This document shows, piece after piece, positions 27,660 to 35,345 of a stretch of DNA of 64,000 nucleotides. Made by a program: the position numbers and the translations under genes. The notes beneath the pieces are model-generated. The model saw nothing but the letters and a program-made list of their open reading frames with translations. It ran no database searches and had not been told where the DNA came from. The stretch is taken from NCBI GenBank assembly GCA_021832305.1, contig JAKBLB010000011.1, positions 1 through 64,000 of the forward strand. The letters are read 5' to 3'. The stretch is from Pseudomonadota bacterium. GTDB lineage: Bacteria > Pseudomonadota > Gammaproteobacteria > Burkholderiales > Ferrovaceae. The stretch's first letter is position 1, and each line of letters begins with the position of its first letter.

Positions 27660-29245
27660 GATTTTTCTCCTTGGGGAAGGGGTTTGACGCTGGATTCTAC
27701 CAGTGTCCCCCCCAGTGCGTCACGAACCGCCTGGGCGAAGGGGTCCTGGGTCAGGGTCTGAAGGGCTTGCTGGTGGGCCTGGGCCTGGGTTCGGGCTTCC
27801 TGCTGCGCGACGCTGGTACCTTCTTCTTCCTCGCCCAATTCGATGGAAAGGCGCAGGTCGCAGTCCAGAAAACTTTCCAGACCGGTACGCAAATGTTCCT
27901 GGTAAGGCAGCAGATGGGAAAATTTACGCGCCAGACGCAGACGGATCTGGTGCTGGGTCATGCCCAACCATTCCACATGGCGGGCCAGTTCATGGGCCAT
28001 GCCCATCAATTGCAGGCGTTCCACCAGGCCGGCCCAGTCATCGATGGCTGGGGGGAGGCGTGCGCGTTGCGGGATCGATGCAGCGGGCGCAGGTGCCGGA
28101 TCAGGCAGAGCAAGGGCAGATCCGGGCGGCGGCGCAGGGAGCGGCCCGGGCGGTCCGGGTTGAAAGGCCAGGAGACGCAGCAATGCCATGCGAAATCCGG
28201 CCCGTTCATCGGGCGCAAAGGGCAGGTCGCGGCGTGCCTGTACGGCAATCTGATACAGCAATTGCAAGGCAGAGGCAGGCCAGCGTTCCTTCCAGACACC
28301 CAACTCCCGGGCGCTGTCCTGCAGGGCCGGGGCGTTGGGAACGGCCTGCAGGAGCGCCAGATCATGGAACAGGACGGCCAGTTCCTGCAAGGCATGGTCG
28401 AAGGACAGACTGTGTTCGGCCAGGGTGTCGGCACAGGCGATCAGCGTTTCACCGTCCCCCTCGGCCAACGCGCGCACCAGGTCGAGCAGGGCGCTGCGCT
28501 CGAGGGTGCCGAGCATGGCCCGGACTGGTTCCTTGCGCACTTCTCCGCCGCCGAAGGCGAGGGCCTGATCGAGCAGGCTCAGGGCGTCGCGCAGGCTGCC
28601 CTGGGCCGCTTGCGCCAACAGGGGCAAGGCCGAAGCCTCGAAGGACAGTTGCTCCTGTTCGAGCACATGACGCAGGCGGTCTGCAATCTGGGTGGACGGC
28701 AAGGGGTGCAGAGAAAATTGCAGACAGCGGGAGAGAACCGTGACGGGGACTTTCTGGGGGTCGGTGGTAGCCAGGATGAACTTGACATGGGGGGGCGGTT
28801 CTTCCAGGGTTTTGAGCATGGCGTTGAAGGCCGAACGGGACAGCATGTGGACCTCATCGATGAGGTACACCTTGAATCGGCCCGCCACGGGCAGGTATTG
28901 GGTGTTTTCGAGTAACTCGCGCATTTCCTCGACGCGGGTGTTGGTGGCGGCATCCACTTCCAGCAGGTCGGGAAAACGTCCCTGCTCGATGCCGATGCAT
29001 GCCGGGCAGTGCCCGCAGGGAACGTCGGTGGGCCCCTGTTCACAATTGAGGCCCCGTGCCATGAGGCGTGCCAGGGTGGTCTTGCCGACGCCCCGGGTTC
29101 CCGTGAGCAGGTATGCCTGATGCAGGCGCCCACTCCTGAGGGCATGCCGCAGGGCCTGTACGATCGTCTCCTGTCCCACCATGTCGTCGAAGGTGCGCGG
29201 ACGCCATTTGCGCGCCAGAACCTGGGAGGGAGCGGGGGTGTCCAC
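27656..29245 (-). CDS. dnaX: DNA polymerase III subunit tau (DnaX)
   Basis: About 529 residues from GTG 29245. AAA+ clamp-loader motifs: LLTGTRGVGKTTLARL (P-loop), a zinc module CEQ..CGHCPAC, LIDEVHMLSRSAFNAMLKTLEEPPP, and FILATTDPQKVPVTVLSRCLQF with the SRC motif. A short Pro/Ala linker (about 395-420) leads to a tau-type C-terminal domain. I see no A-rich slippery heptamer in the linker, so a gamma form by frameshift is not evident. The GTG lies one base after the pagL stop (TGAGGTG), suggesting coupling to that gene. An in-frame upstream start would overlap pagL extensively. Confidence 0.92.
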   Translation of the reverse strand: MDTPAPSQVLARKWRPRTFDDMVGQETIVQALRHALRSGRLHQAYLLTGTRGVGKTTLARLMARGLNCEQGPTDVPCGHCPACIGIEQGRFPDLLEVDAATNTRVEEMRELLENTQYLPVAGRFKVYLIDEVHMLSRSAFNAMLKTLEEPPPHVKFILATTDPQKVPVTVLSRCLQFSLHPLPSTQIADRLRHVLEQEQLSFEASALPLLAQAAQGSLRDALSLLDQALAFGGGEVRKEPVRAMLGTLERSALLDLVRALAEGDGETLIACADTLAEHSLSFDHALQELAVLFHDLALLQAVPNAPALQDSARELGVWKERWPASALQLLYQIAVQARRDLPFAPDERAGFRMALLRLLAFQPGPPGPLPAPPPGSALALPDPAPAPAASIPQRARLPPAIDDWAGLVERLQLMGMAHELARHVEWLGMTQHQIRLRLARKFSHLLPYQEHLRTGLESFLDCDLRLSIELGEEEEGTSVAQQEARTQAQAHQQALQTLTQDPFAQAVRDALGGTLVESSVKPLPQGEKS

Positions 29246-29246
29246 C

Positions 29247-29870
29247 TCAGAACCAGTGAGACACGCGCAGTTGCAGAAAATTGATGCCCGGGTTCGGATT
29301 CTGTATGCCGGCATTGGACAGGTGTTGAAGGCGCATCATGACATCCCAGTCGTGTTGGGGCCCCAGGGTGACTCCGGCGCCGATGTGATCGCCGAACTGA
29401 AAGTAGGTGGTCATGTCATGTCCCGCATAGATGTCGTGTTGGCTGAGGTAATGTACGCCGATTCCAGCCTCCAGGAAGGGAATGCAATTGCCCGAGGGAG
29501 TGGTGGGCGCATAGCGAAGCACGGGCGTGATGCCGTAGTCGTTGATTTCATGATTGCCGCCCGAGGCGGCATGGGGCGTCCAGCGGCCCACGCTGGCGTC
29601 CCAGTAGCCGCTCAGCGCCCAGGGTTGGTCGCTGAACCAGCGGGTGCCCCAGGAGCGGGAAAAGGAAATCCGCTCCATCTCCGTATGGTAACCGTAGCCC
29701 GCCTCCAGCGAGACGGCGTCCCGAATGGGCACGGCGGAGACCGGGTCTCCCCAGGCAGAGGGGAATGTTTGGGCGGGGGGGGCCTGGGCTGCCAGCGCAG
29801 AAAAAGACAGGAACACCGTGAAGCCTGTCGTGATCAACGAAGACAGGCAGCGCGAAAAGAAACGCGTCAT
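29247..29870 (-). CDS. pagL: Lipid A 3-O-deacylase, PagL family
   Basis: A 207-aa outer-membrane beta-barrel protein. It has a signal peptide (residues 1-28, ending ALAA), alternating hydrophobic strands and a C-terminal aromatic HWF typical of barrel insertion. The PagL active-site motif LQHLSNAGIQNPNPGIN is at about 181-197, with catalytic His183 and Ser185. It removes the 3-O acyl chain of lipid A, modulating outer-membrane properties. At the position where Pseudomonas PagL has its triad Glu there appears to be Asn197. It is inserted between the 4.5S RNA gene and dnaX, an unusual location. Confidence 0.85.
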   Translation of the reverse strand: MTRFFSRCLSSLITTGFTVFLSFSALAAQAPPAQTFPSAWGDPVSAVPIRDAVSLEAGYGYHTEMERISFSRSWGTRWFSDQPWALSGYWDASVGRWTPHAASGGNHEINDYGITPVLRYAPTTPSGNCIPFLEAGIGVHYLSQHDIYAGHDMTTYFQFGDHIGAGVTLGPQHDWDVMMRLQHLSNAGIQNPNPGINFLQLRVSHWF

Positions 29871-29921
29871 CGGAAAACTCGTCGATAAAATAAGGTAAGA
29901 AGATGGGTGAGGTGGCGAGCC

Positions 29922-30016
29922 CGACCCCCGGCACTTGCAGGATGCGGCTGTGGCTGCTTCCTTCCGGACCTGACCCGATTCACCGCTCTGTAATGCGGGG
30001 AGACCCGCCAGGGGTC
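29922..30016 (-). ncRNA. ffs: 4.5S RNA, signal recognition particle RNA
   Basis: The minus strand contains GGTCAGGTCCGGAAGGAAGC, the invariant SRP RNA tip with the GGAA tetraloop and asymmetric loop, followed by AGCC. The ends pair: GACCCC near 30016 with GGGGTC near 29923, and CTGGCG with TGCC. Total length about 95 bases fits bacterial 4.5S RNA. Exact ends are inferred from pairing. It lies upstream of pagL-dnaX on the same strand. Confidence 0.93.
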
Positions 30017-30079
30017 TATGATCCTCCAGAATGCGGAAAAATTCAAGGGGGGTGGGAGGGGTTTTTCATTTTGGCGGGT

Positions 30080-31453
30080 TCAGTAGGGAAAGATCGCATC
30101 GGGTTTGATCTTCAGAATCTCGCGTTTGAAGTCCTGCTGGATGCGTGCCAGGGCCGCCGCATCCTCCGCCTCGAAACGCAGGACGATCACCGGGGTGGTA
30201 TTGCTGGAACGCGCCAGGCCAAAGCCGTCGGGGTACTCGATGCGAAGTCCGTCCAGGGTGATGCGTTCCTGTGCGTCAGGAAAGTCTCCGTTTTCCTGAA
30301 GGGTTGCGATGATGCGAAAATTTTCGCCTTCCTGCAAGCGAATCTGCAGTTCCGGCGTGGTGACGGCATCCGGCAGGGCATCGAGGACCGCGCCCGGGTC
30401 GCTGAATCGGCTCAGGATTTCGAGCAGGCGGGCGCCCGCATATATCCCGTCGTCGAATCCGAACCAGCGTTCCTTGAAGAAGGTATGGCCGCTCATCTCG
30501 CCTGCCAGCAACGCGCCGGTTTCCTTCATCTTGGCTTTGATCAGGGAATGGCCGGTCTTCCAGAGAAGAGGTTTTCCGCCGTGGGAACGGACCCAGGAAA
30601 ACAGGTTGCGCGTGCATTTCACGTCGAAGATGATTTCGGCCCCCGGATTGCGGGACAGGACGTCTTCGGCAAAGAGCATCAACTGGCGGTCGGGGTAAAT
30701 GATATGGCCTTCGCGCGTGACGACTCCCAGACGGTCTCCATCGCCGTCAAAGGCCAATCCCAACTCGCCCCGCCCCTGGCTCAGGGCCAGGATGAGATCC
30801 TGCAGGTTCTCGGGTTGGGAGGGGTCTGGGTGGTGGTTGGGAAAATGGCCGTCGACGTCACAGAACAGTTCCACCACGGTACAGCCCAGACGCCGGTAGA
30901 GTTCGGGACCGAAACGTCCGGGGATCCCGTTCCCGCTGTCCACCACGATTTTCATGGGACGGGTCAGTCGCACCGTATTCGTGATCTGTTTCAGGTAGTC
31001 TTCACTGATATCGAGGGACTCCAGTGAGCCTGATCCGGACACCAGACGCCGCTGGCACAGCCGCTCATGGAGGGACAGGATCGCGGGGCCGGATAGGGTT
31101 TCCCCGCCCAGCATCATCTTGAGCCCGTTGTATTCGGGGGGGTTATGGGAGCCGGTGACCATGACACCGGAGCCATGGGTGCGCGTATGAGCCGCGTAGT
31201 ACAACATGGGGGTGGCGACCATGCCCACATCCACGACCCTCAAGCCTGCGCTTTGCAGACCTTTGGCCAGCGCATCGCTCAGGGTTGGTCCGGAGAGGCG
31301 TCCGTCGCGCCCGATGGCCATACTGGTCAAACCCCGTTCCCGAGCTTCGGAGCCGATGGCCTGGCCGATGGCGGTGATGCCTGCGACGGTCAGGGTTTGA
31401 TCGACGATGCCACGGATGTCATAGGCCTTGAATATCTCTTTGGGAGGGCGCAT
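30080..31453 (-). CDS. algC: Phosphomannomutase/phosphoglucomutase
   Basis: A 457-aa alpha-D-phosphohexomutase. Motifs: FKAYDIRGIVDQ at the start, the phosphoserine loop VTGSHNPPEYNGLK near residue 97-110, the metal loop DGDGDRLG near 234-241, and MSGHTFFKERWFGFDDG near 325. The arrangement and length match AlgC/ManB, which interconvert mannose or glucose 6- and 1-phosphates for LPS and exopolysaccharide precursors. The ATG at 31453 has AAGGA seven bases upstream; the track to 32218 runs antisense through the hydrolase gene. It likely serves the glycan genes at 1.7-8 kb. Confidence 0.92.
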   Translation of the reverse strand: MRPPKEIFKAYDIRGIVDQTLTVAGITAIGQAIGSEARERGLTSMAIGRDGRLSGPTLSDALAKGLQSAGLRVVDVGMVATPMLYYAAHTRTHGSGVMVTGSHNPPEYNGLKMMLGGETLSGPAILSLHERLCQRRLVSGSGSLESLDISEDYLKQITNTVRLTRPMKIVVDSGNGIPGRFGPELYRRLGCTVVELFCDVDGHFPNHHPDPSQPENLQDLILALSQGRGELGLAFDGDGDRLGVVTREGHIIYPDRQLMLFAEDVLSRNPGAEIIFDVKCTRNLFSWVRSHGGKPLLWKTGHSLIKAKMKETGALLAGEMSGHTFFKERWFGFDDGIYAGARLLEILSRFSDPGAVLDALPDAVTTPELQIRLQEGENFRIIATLQENGDFPDAQERITLDGLRIEYPDGFGLARSSNTTPVIVLRFEAEDAAALARIQQDFKREILKIKPDAIFPY

Positions 31454-31479
31454 GGCGGGTCCTTTCAGAAGGGAAAGGC

Positions 31480-32496
31480 TCATTCTGAAGGAATGTGACA
31501 CGTCTGTGAAGAGGAGAGAGAAAGTTTCAAATAATTCAGCAGACGGACGGGCATCCAATCGGCTCTGGGCGGCAGAAGCCCGGAGATGAATCCCACATGC
31601 CCCCCCCGTGCCTGGAAATCCAGTGTGATGTCCGGCGGCAAGGCATGGCGGGAGGGTAGCCCGTGGGGGGGCATGAAGGGGTCGTCCTGCGCCTGCAGAA
31701 GCAGCGTGGGACAGCGGATATGCGGCAGGAGGGGCAGACAACTGCTGCGTTCCCAATATTCGCCGGCATCGCGAAAGCCATGCAGGGGGGCCATGCAATG
31801 GTCGTCGAACTGACGCAGGGTACGCGCGGCCAGGGTCGCTTCGAGATCGAACAGCCCGGGGAACTGCGCATGTTTGGCCCGGGCCTTGGCCTTCAGGGTG
31901 GTCAGGAAATGACGGCCGTAGAACCGGTTCAAGCCCTGGGTCAAATGGTCTCCCACGGCGGTCAGATCGAAGGGGGTAGCCACGGCCGCGCAGCGGTCGA
32001 TCCATTGGAGGGCCTCGTCGCCCTGTTCCCCCAGCCATTTGAGGAGCATGTTGCCCCCCAGGGAAAATCCTGCCGCATAACGCAGCGTCTGCGGGTATTC
32101 GGCGCGAACGCGCTGGAGGATCCAGTGGATTTCCGGGCTGTCTCCGGCATGGTAGAGGCGGGGGCGGGTATTGAGGAGCGGGCCGCAGGCGCGGAAATGA
32201 GGCGCCACCACGCTCCACCCGAGGGCCTGTGCGGCATTGGCCAGGGCGCGGATATAGGGCGATTCCGCACTGCCTTCCAGGCCGTGAAAGAGGGTCAGGA
32301 CGGGCTGATCCGGCGCGCCGGTCAGACGTTCGATCTGGAGGAAGTCCTCATCCGGGCTGGACCAGATTTCCTGGCGCCAGACAGGGCGGGGAACCGAGAC
32401 CCAACGGGCCCCGCAGATGGTCTGGACATGGGGATTGCGCAGCCAGAAGGAAGGCGAAAAAGGGGGATGGGCGGGCGGGGCAGGAAGCCGTAACAT
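31480..32496 (-). CDS. yheT: Alpha/beta hydrolase, YheT family
   Basis: A 338-aa protein. Opening PPFSPSFWLRNPHVQTICGA, the oxyanion region LTLFHGLEGS, and the nucleophile elbow GFSLGGN (about 145) are those of YheT-like hydrolases. The acid/His pair is visible as DDPFMPP and GGHVGFI near the C-terminus. The substrate of this family is unknown, with esterase activity expected. It is on the same strand as algC, 26 bases upstream. Confidence 0.88.
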   Translation of the reverse strand: MLRLPAPPAHPPFSPSFWLRNPHVQTICGARWVSVPRPVWRQEIWSSPDEDFLQIERLTGAPDQPVLTLFHGLEGSAESPYIRALANAAQALGWSVVAPHFRACGPLLNTRPRLYHAGDSPEIHWILQRVRAEYPQTLRYAAGFSLGGNMLLKWLGEQGDEALQWIDRCAAVATPFDLTAVGDHLTQGLNRFYGRHFLTTLKAKARAKHAQFPGLFDLEATLAARTLRQFDDHCMAPLHGFRDAGEYWERSSCLPLLPHIRCPTLLLQAQDDPFMPPHGLPSRHALPPDITLDFQARGGHVGFISGLLPPRADWMPVRLLNYLKLSLSSSQTCHIPSE

Positions 32497-32578
32497 GACG
32501 GGGCGCGCGTAATGAAAACCTCCGGAGTATACGCGGTGAGAACCGGCAAGCGGAAGGGAATTGGGGTAAAGTGCGCGG

Positions 32579-33652
32579 ATGTCGCGTCCTACTTCTATTC
32601 ATATCAACCTGGAACGTCTGTGCGAAAACTTTCGCTGCGCGCGACGCCTTCATGGGGGATCCCTGCTCGCCGTTGTCAAGGCCAACGCCTACGGTCATGG
32701 CGCGGTGGCCTGTGCCCGGGCGCTGGCACCCCAGGCCGAAGGTTTTGCGGTGGCGATCCTGGAAGAGGGGGTGGAACTGCGTGCAGCGGGCATCACGCAG
32801 CCCATCGTCCTGCTGGAGGGGATTTTTTCTGCCGCAGATCTGGGACAGGTCCGGGATCAAGCTCTGACGGCAGTCCTGCATCAGCCCTGGCAGGTGCAAC
32901 TCCTGTCGGAGCTGGAAGTTCCTCCTGCGGGAGGGTTCTGGCTCAAGTTCGACAGCGGGATGCACCGTCTGGGCATGAACGAACCTGAACTGCGTTGGGC
33001 GGTGGACCGGTTGCGGCGCAGATTTCCCGGTGTGACGGTCACGGTCATGACCCATTTTGCCCATGCCGATGGGGTGAGTCCAGGAGTTCTGGATCCGGCC
33101 CTGACTCTTTTTCGTCAGGCGATACACGGTCTGTCGGTCCGGACCAGTCTGGCCAATTCCGGGGCCATTCTGGGGTATCCGGAAGCCCGAAGCGATTGGG
33201 GACGCCCCGGCCTGATGCTCTATGGCCTCGATCCCGCCTCTCCCGGGCAGCCGGTGCGTGCCGGACTTCGTCCCGTCATGTCCCTGCGTTCCCGGATCAT
33301 GGCCGAGCGTTGGATCGAAAAGGGGGAGAGCGTGGGCTATGGCGGGCTGTTTCAGGCGCGTCGTCCGGCACGCATCGGGGTCATTCCCTGTGGTTATGCC
33401 GATGGTTATCCCCGCACGGCCCCCCAGGGGACCTGGGTGGGGGCAGGAGAGGATCTGGTTCCCCTGGCAGGACGGGTGTCCATGGACATGCTCACCGTGG
33501 ACCTGACCGATGCCCCTCGGGTGACGGTGGGAACGGAGGTGGAACTGTGGGGAGATCAGGTTCCGGTCAGTACCCTGGCCCACTGTTGCGGCACGCTGGC
33601 TTATGAACTGGTGTGCAGGGTGCAACGTGCGGCGCGCCATACGGACGACTAA
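32579..33652 (+). CDS. alr: Alanine racemase
   Basis: A 357-aa fold-type III PLP enzyme. The PLP lysine is K34 in VVKANAYGHG. The second catalytic base Tyr lies in SVGYGGLF near 255, and VSMDMLTVDLT is near 300. It converts L- to D-alanine for peptidoglycan. A TAAAGT element ends six bases before the ATG, so a leaderless or near-leaderless transcript is conceivable. A hairpin at 33653-33683 follows its stop. In many betaproteobacteria radA follows alr; here the Trb-like operon follows. Confidence 0.96.
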   Translation: MSRPTSIHINLERLCENFRCARRLHGGSLLAVVKANAYGHGAVACARALAPQAEGFAVAILEEGVELRAAGITQPIVLLEGIFSAADLGQVRDQALTAVLHQPWQVQLLSELEVPPAGGFWLKFDSGMHRLGMNEPELRWAVDRLRRRFPGVTVTVMTHFAHADGVSPGVLDPALTLFRQAIHGLSVRTSLANSGAILGYPEARSDWGRPGLMLYGLDPASPGQPVRAGLRPVMSLRSRIMAERWIEKGESVGYGGLFQARRPARIGVIPCGYADGYPRTAPQGTWVGAGEDLVPLAGRVSMDMLTVDLTDAPRVTVGTEVELWGDQVPVSTLAHCCGTLAYELVCRVQRAARHTDD

Positions 33653-33683
33653 ACCCGGAACAGGGAGACTCCGGGTCGTTTCT
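33653..33683 (+). terminator. Candidate terminator after alr
   Basis: ACCCGGA and TCCGGGT pair perfectly (7 bp) across ten bases, followed by CGTTTCT. The T-run is short, so termination may be partial. It begins directly after the alr stop and separates alr from the Trb operon. Confidence 0.5.
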
Positions 33684-33722
33684 CCGCAGAATCGGTGAAT
33701 CGTGCTGCCCTATGATGGGGGC

Positions 33723-34703
33723 ATGTCAAACGAACCTTCCTATCTGGAATCCCTGCTGGATGACGCCTTGGGCGACCTCTCCCGGTTGCTGGACGAGGTG
33801 GATGTCCGCGAGGTGATGGTCAATGCCCCGGACGATGTCTGGGTGGAACGGGCCGGGCAACTGGAGCCTGCCCACCTGCGCTTCAGTGCGGCGGCCACGC
33901 GTACCGTGATCCAGGTGTTGGCGGCCCTGTCTGCCCGTACGGCGGGTTTTGAACAGACGCGTCCCCTGCTCGACATGGGCTTTCGCGATTGGCGTATCTC
34001 TGCCGTCTTTCCTCCCGTGGCAGTCCAGGGTCCGGCCCTCTGTCTGCGCAAGCATGGAGGAAAAGTTTTTCCTCTTCGCCAGTTTACGGAAGGCTCTCCG
34101 ACAGGCAGCACGACGACTTCCCCGACACCGGCCCCCCCTCGTCGACTCGATGTCCAGGAGCAACTGCTGCACTGGGTTCGGGAGAGAAAAAATCTGCTGG
34201 TCAGTGGTGGTACCGGGACCGGAAAAACTGCCTTGCTCAATGCCCTGATTGCCCGGATTCCGGAAACCCAACGCCTGGTGGTGATCGAAGATACACGGGA
34301 ACTGCGGGTGGAACACCCCAACCGGGTGATTTTCGAAGCCCATCCCGCCGCTGGCGTCACCCTGCGCGATCTGGTGCGTCAAGCCCTGCGTTTTCGTCCG
34401 GACCGGATCATCATCGGCGAAGTGCGGGGCGCGGAGGCCTTTGATCTGTTACAGGCGATGAATACGGGGCATGAGGGGTGCCTGGGCACGCTCCACGCCA
34501 ACAGTGCCGAGGAAGCCCTGCATCGTCTCGTCCAACTGGTATTGCAGGCGGGCATGGGCTGGACGGAAGAGGCGATTGCACGACAGGTAGGACGCACCAT
34601 CGGGGGCATCATCCAGTTGGGGCGGGTGGAAGGACGGCGGCGGATCGATCACATTCAACGAGTGGAGGGGTATGAACATGGGCGATATCAGGGTTATCCG
34701 TGA
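33723..34703 (+). CDS. trbB: T4SS ATPase VirB11/TrbB
   Basis: A 326-aa secretion ATPase. An N-terminal domain (VREVMVNAPDDVWVE) is joined by a Thr/Pro-rich linker near 135-150 to the ATPase: Walker A GGTGTGKT near 162-169, the IEDTRELRVEH Asp box, Walker B IIIGEVRGAEAFDLL, and the His box NTGHEGCLGTLHANSA. Hexamers of this family drive pilus assembly and substrate transfer on the cytoplasmic face. I start at the ATG 33723, behind GGGGG, in preference to a GTG at 33702. It is first in the operon and overlaps trbC by 32 bases. Confidence 0.9.
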   Translation: MSNEPSYLESLLDDALGDLSRLLDEVDVREVMVNAPDDVWVERAGQLEPAHLRFSAAATRTVIQVLAALSARTAGFEQTRPLLDMGFRDWRISAVFPPVAVQGPALCLRKHGGKVFPLRQFTEGSPTGSTTTSPTPAPPRRLDVQEQLLHWVRERKNLLVSGGTGTGKTALLNALIARIPETQRLVVIEDTRELRVEHPNRVIFEAHPAAGVTLRDLVRQALRFRPDRIIIGEVRGAEAFDLLQAMNTGHEGCLGTLHANSAEEALHRLVQLVLQAGMGWTEEAIARQVGRTIGGIIQLGRVEGRRRIDHIQRVEGYEHGRYQGYP

Positions 34704-35028
34704 CAGGGCAAGGAATCGGCGGGTCAGGGGGTATGTTCAGGGGGTGCTCTGCGGGCTTCTGTGCGCGGCTCCCCCGATCATGGCGATGTATACCCCCATG
34801 CCCTGGGAGGGCCCCATCTGTATGGTGGCCAGCAGTTTGAAAGGGCAGGTGGCGGTAGTGTTGTCCGTCGTGGCCACCATCATGATCGGGATCATGTTCA
34901 TGTATGCGGAAACGGGCGGCGTGGTGGCACGCATCGCCAGTTGGTTGCTGGGCATGTCCTGCGCGCTTTCCGTGGTCAGCATCATCACGGCCCTGTTTCC
35001 CGGGGTGGTGATGCCCGGGTGTCTGTGA
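34672..35028 (+). CDS. trbC: T4SS pilin-like protein VirB2/TrbC
   Basis: A 118-aa protein with a signal-like hydrophobic segment (residues ~20-40) followed by MPWEGPICMVASSLKGQVA. Two further membrane segments (VAVVLSVVATIMIGIMFMY and the C-terminal IASWLLGMSCALSVVSIITALF) fit. This layout matches TrbC/VirB2 prepilins, which are cleaved and form the conjugative pilus. GGAGGGG is directly upstream of the ATG, favouring this start despite the overlap with trbB. Confidence 0.75.
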   Translation: MNMGDIRVIRDRARNRRVRGYVQGVLCGLLCAAPPIMAMYTPMPWEGPICMVASSLKGQVAVVLSVVATIMIGIMFMYAETGGVVARIASWLLGMSCALSVVSIITALFPGVVMPGCL

Positions 35029-35345
35029 TGCGTGCCACCTGCCGTCGGTCTTCCTGCTATCGGTGTCTGTGGGAACCGCTGCTGATCGGCGGGGTGGAAA
35101 AACCGTTTGCCATCGTCAACGCCACCCTGGCCATTGCTCTGGTGGGAGATCTGCATTTTTATGGCTGGTTGCTCGTGGCGGTGCTTTTTCATGGCGTGAT
35201 GCGACACCTGACGGCCAGCGACCCCTTTTTGCGCCAGATCTATGCCCGCTACAACTGGCAGGCTGACCGGTATGTTCCCTGGCCTCCCGTGTCCTGCTTG
35301 CGGGGAAGGCGTCCTGCGGGGTGGGGCAGGAGTCTGGCATGTTGA
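35028..35345 (+). CDS. trbD: T4SS inner-membrane protein VirB3/TrbD
   Basis: A 105-aa protein with one hydrophobic hairpin (residues ~25-60, FAIVNATLAIALVGDLHFYGWLLVAVLF). The end segment HLTASDPFLRQIYARYNWQADRYVPWP corresponds to the DPxxxxVYxRHxxY..YYPA pattern of TrbD. Its ATG overlaps the trbC stop by one base (TGATG), and its end overlaps trbE by seven bases. VirB3 proteins work with VirB4 in pilus biogenesis. Confidence 0.75.
   Translation: MRATCRRSSCYRCLWEPLLIGGVEKPFAIVNATLAIALVGDLHFYGWLLVAVLFHGVMRHLTASDPFLRQIYARYNWQADRYVPWPPVSCLRGRRPAGWGRSLAC

Noticed and set aside
32348-33640. 430-aa minus-strand ORF opposite alr
   Set aside because: It is antisense to alr, and its composition is that of a shadow frame. 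alr has all catalytic motifs.
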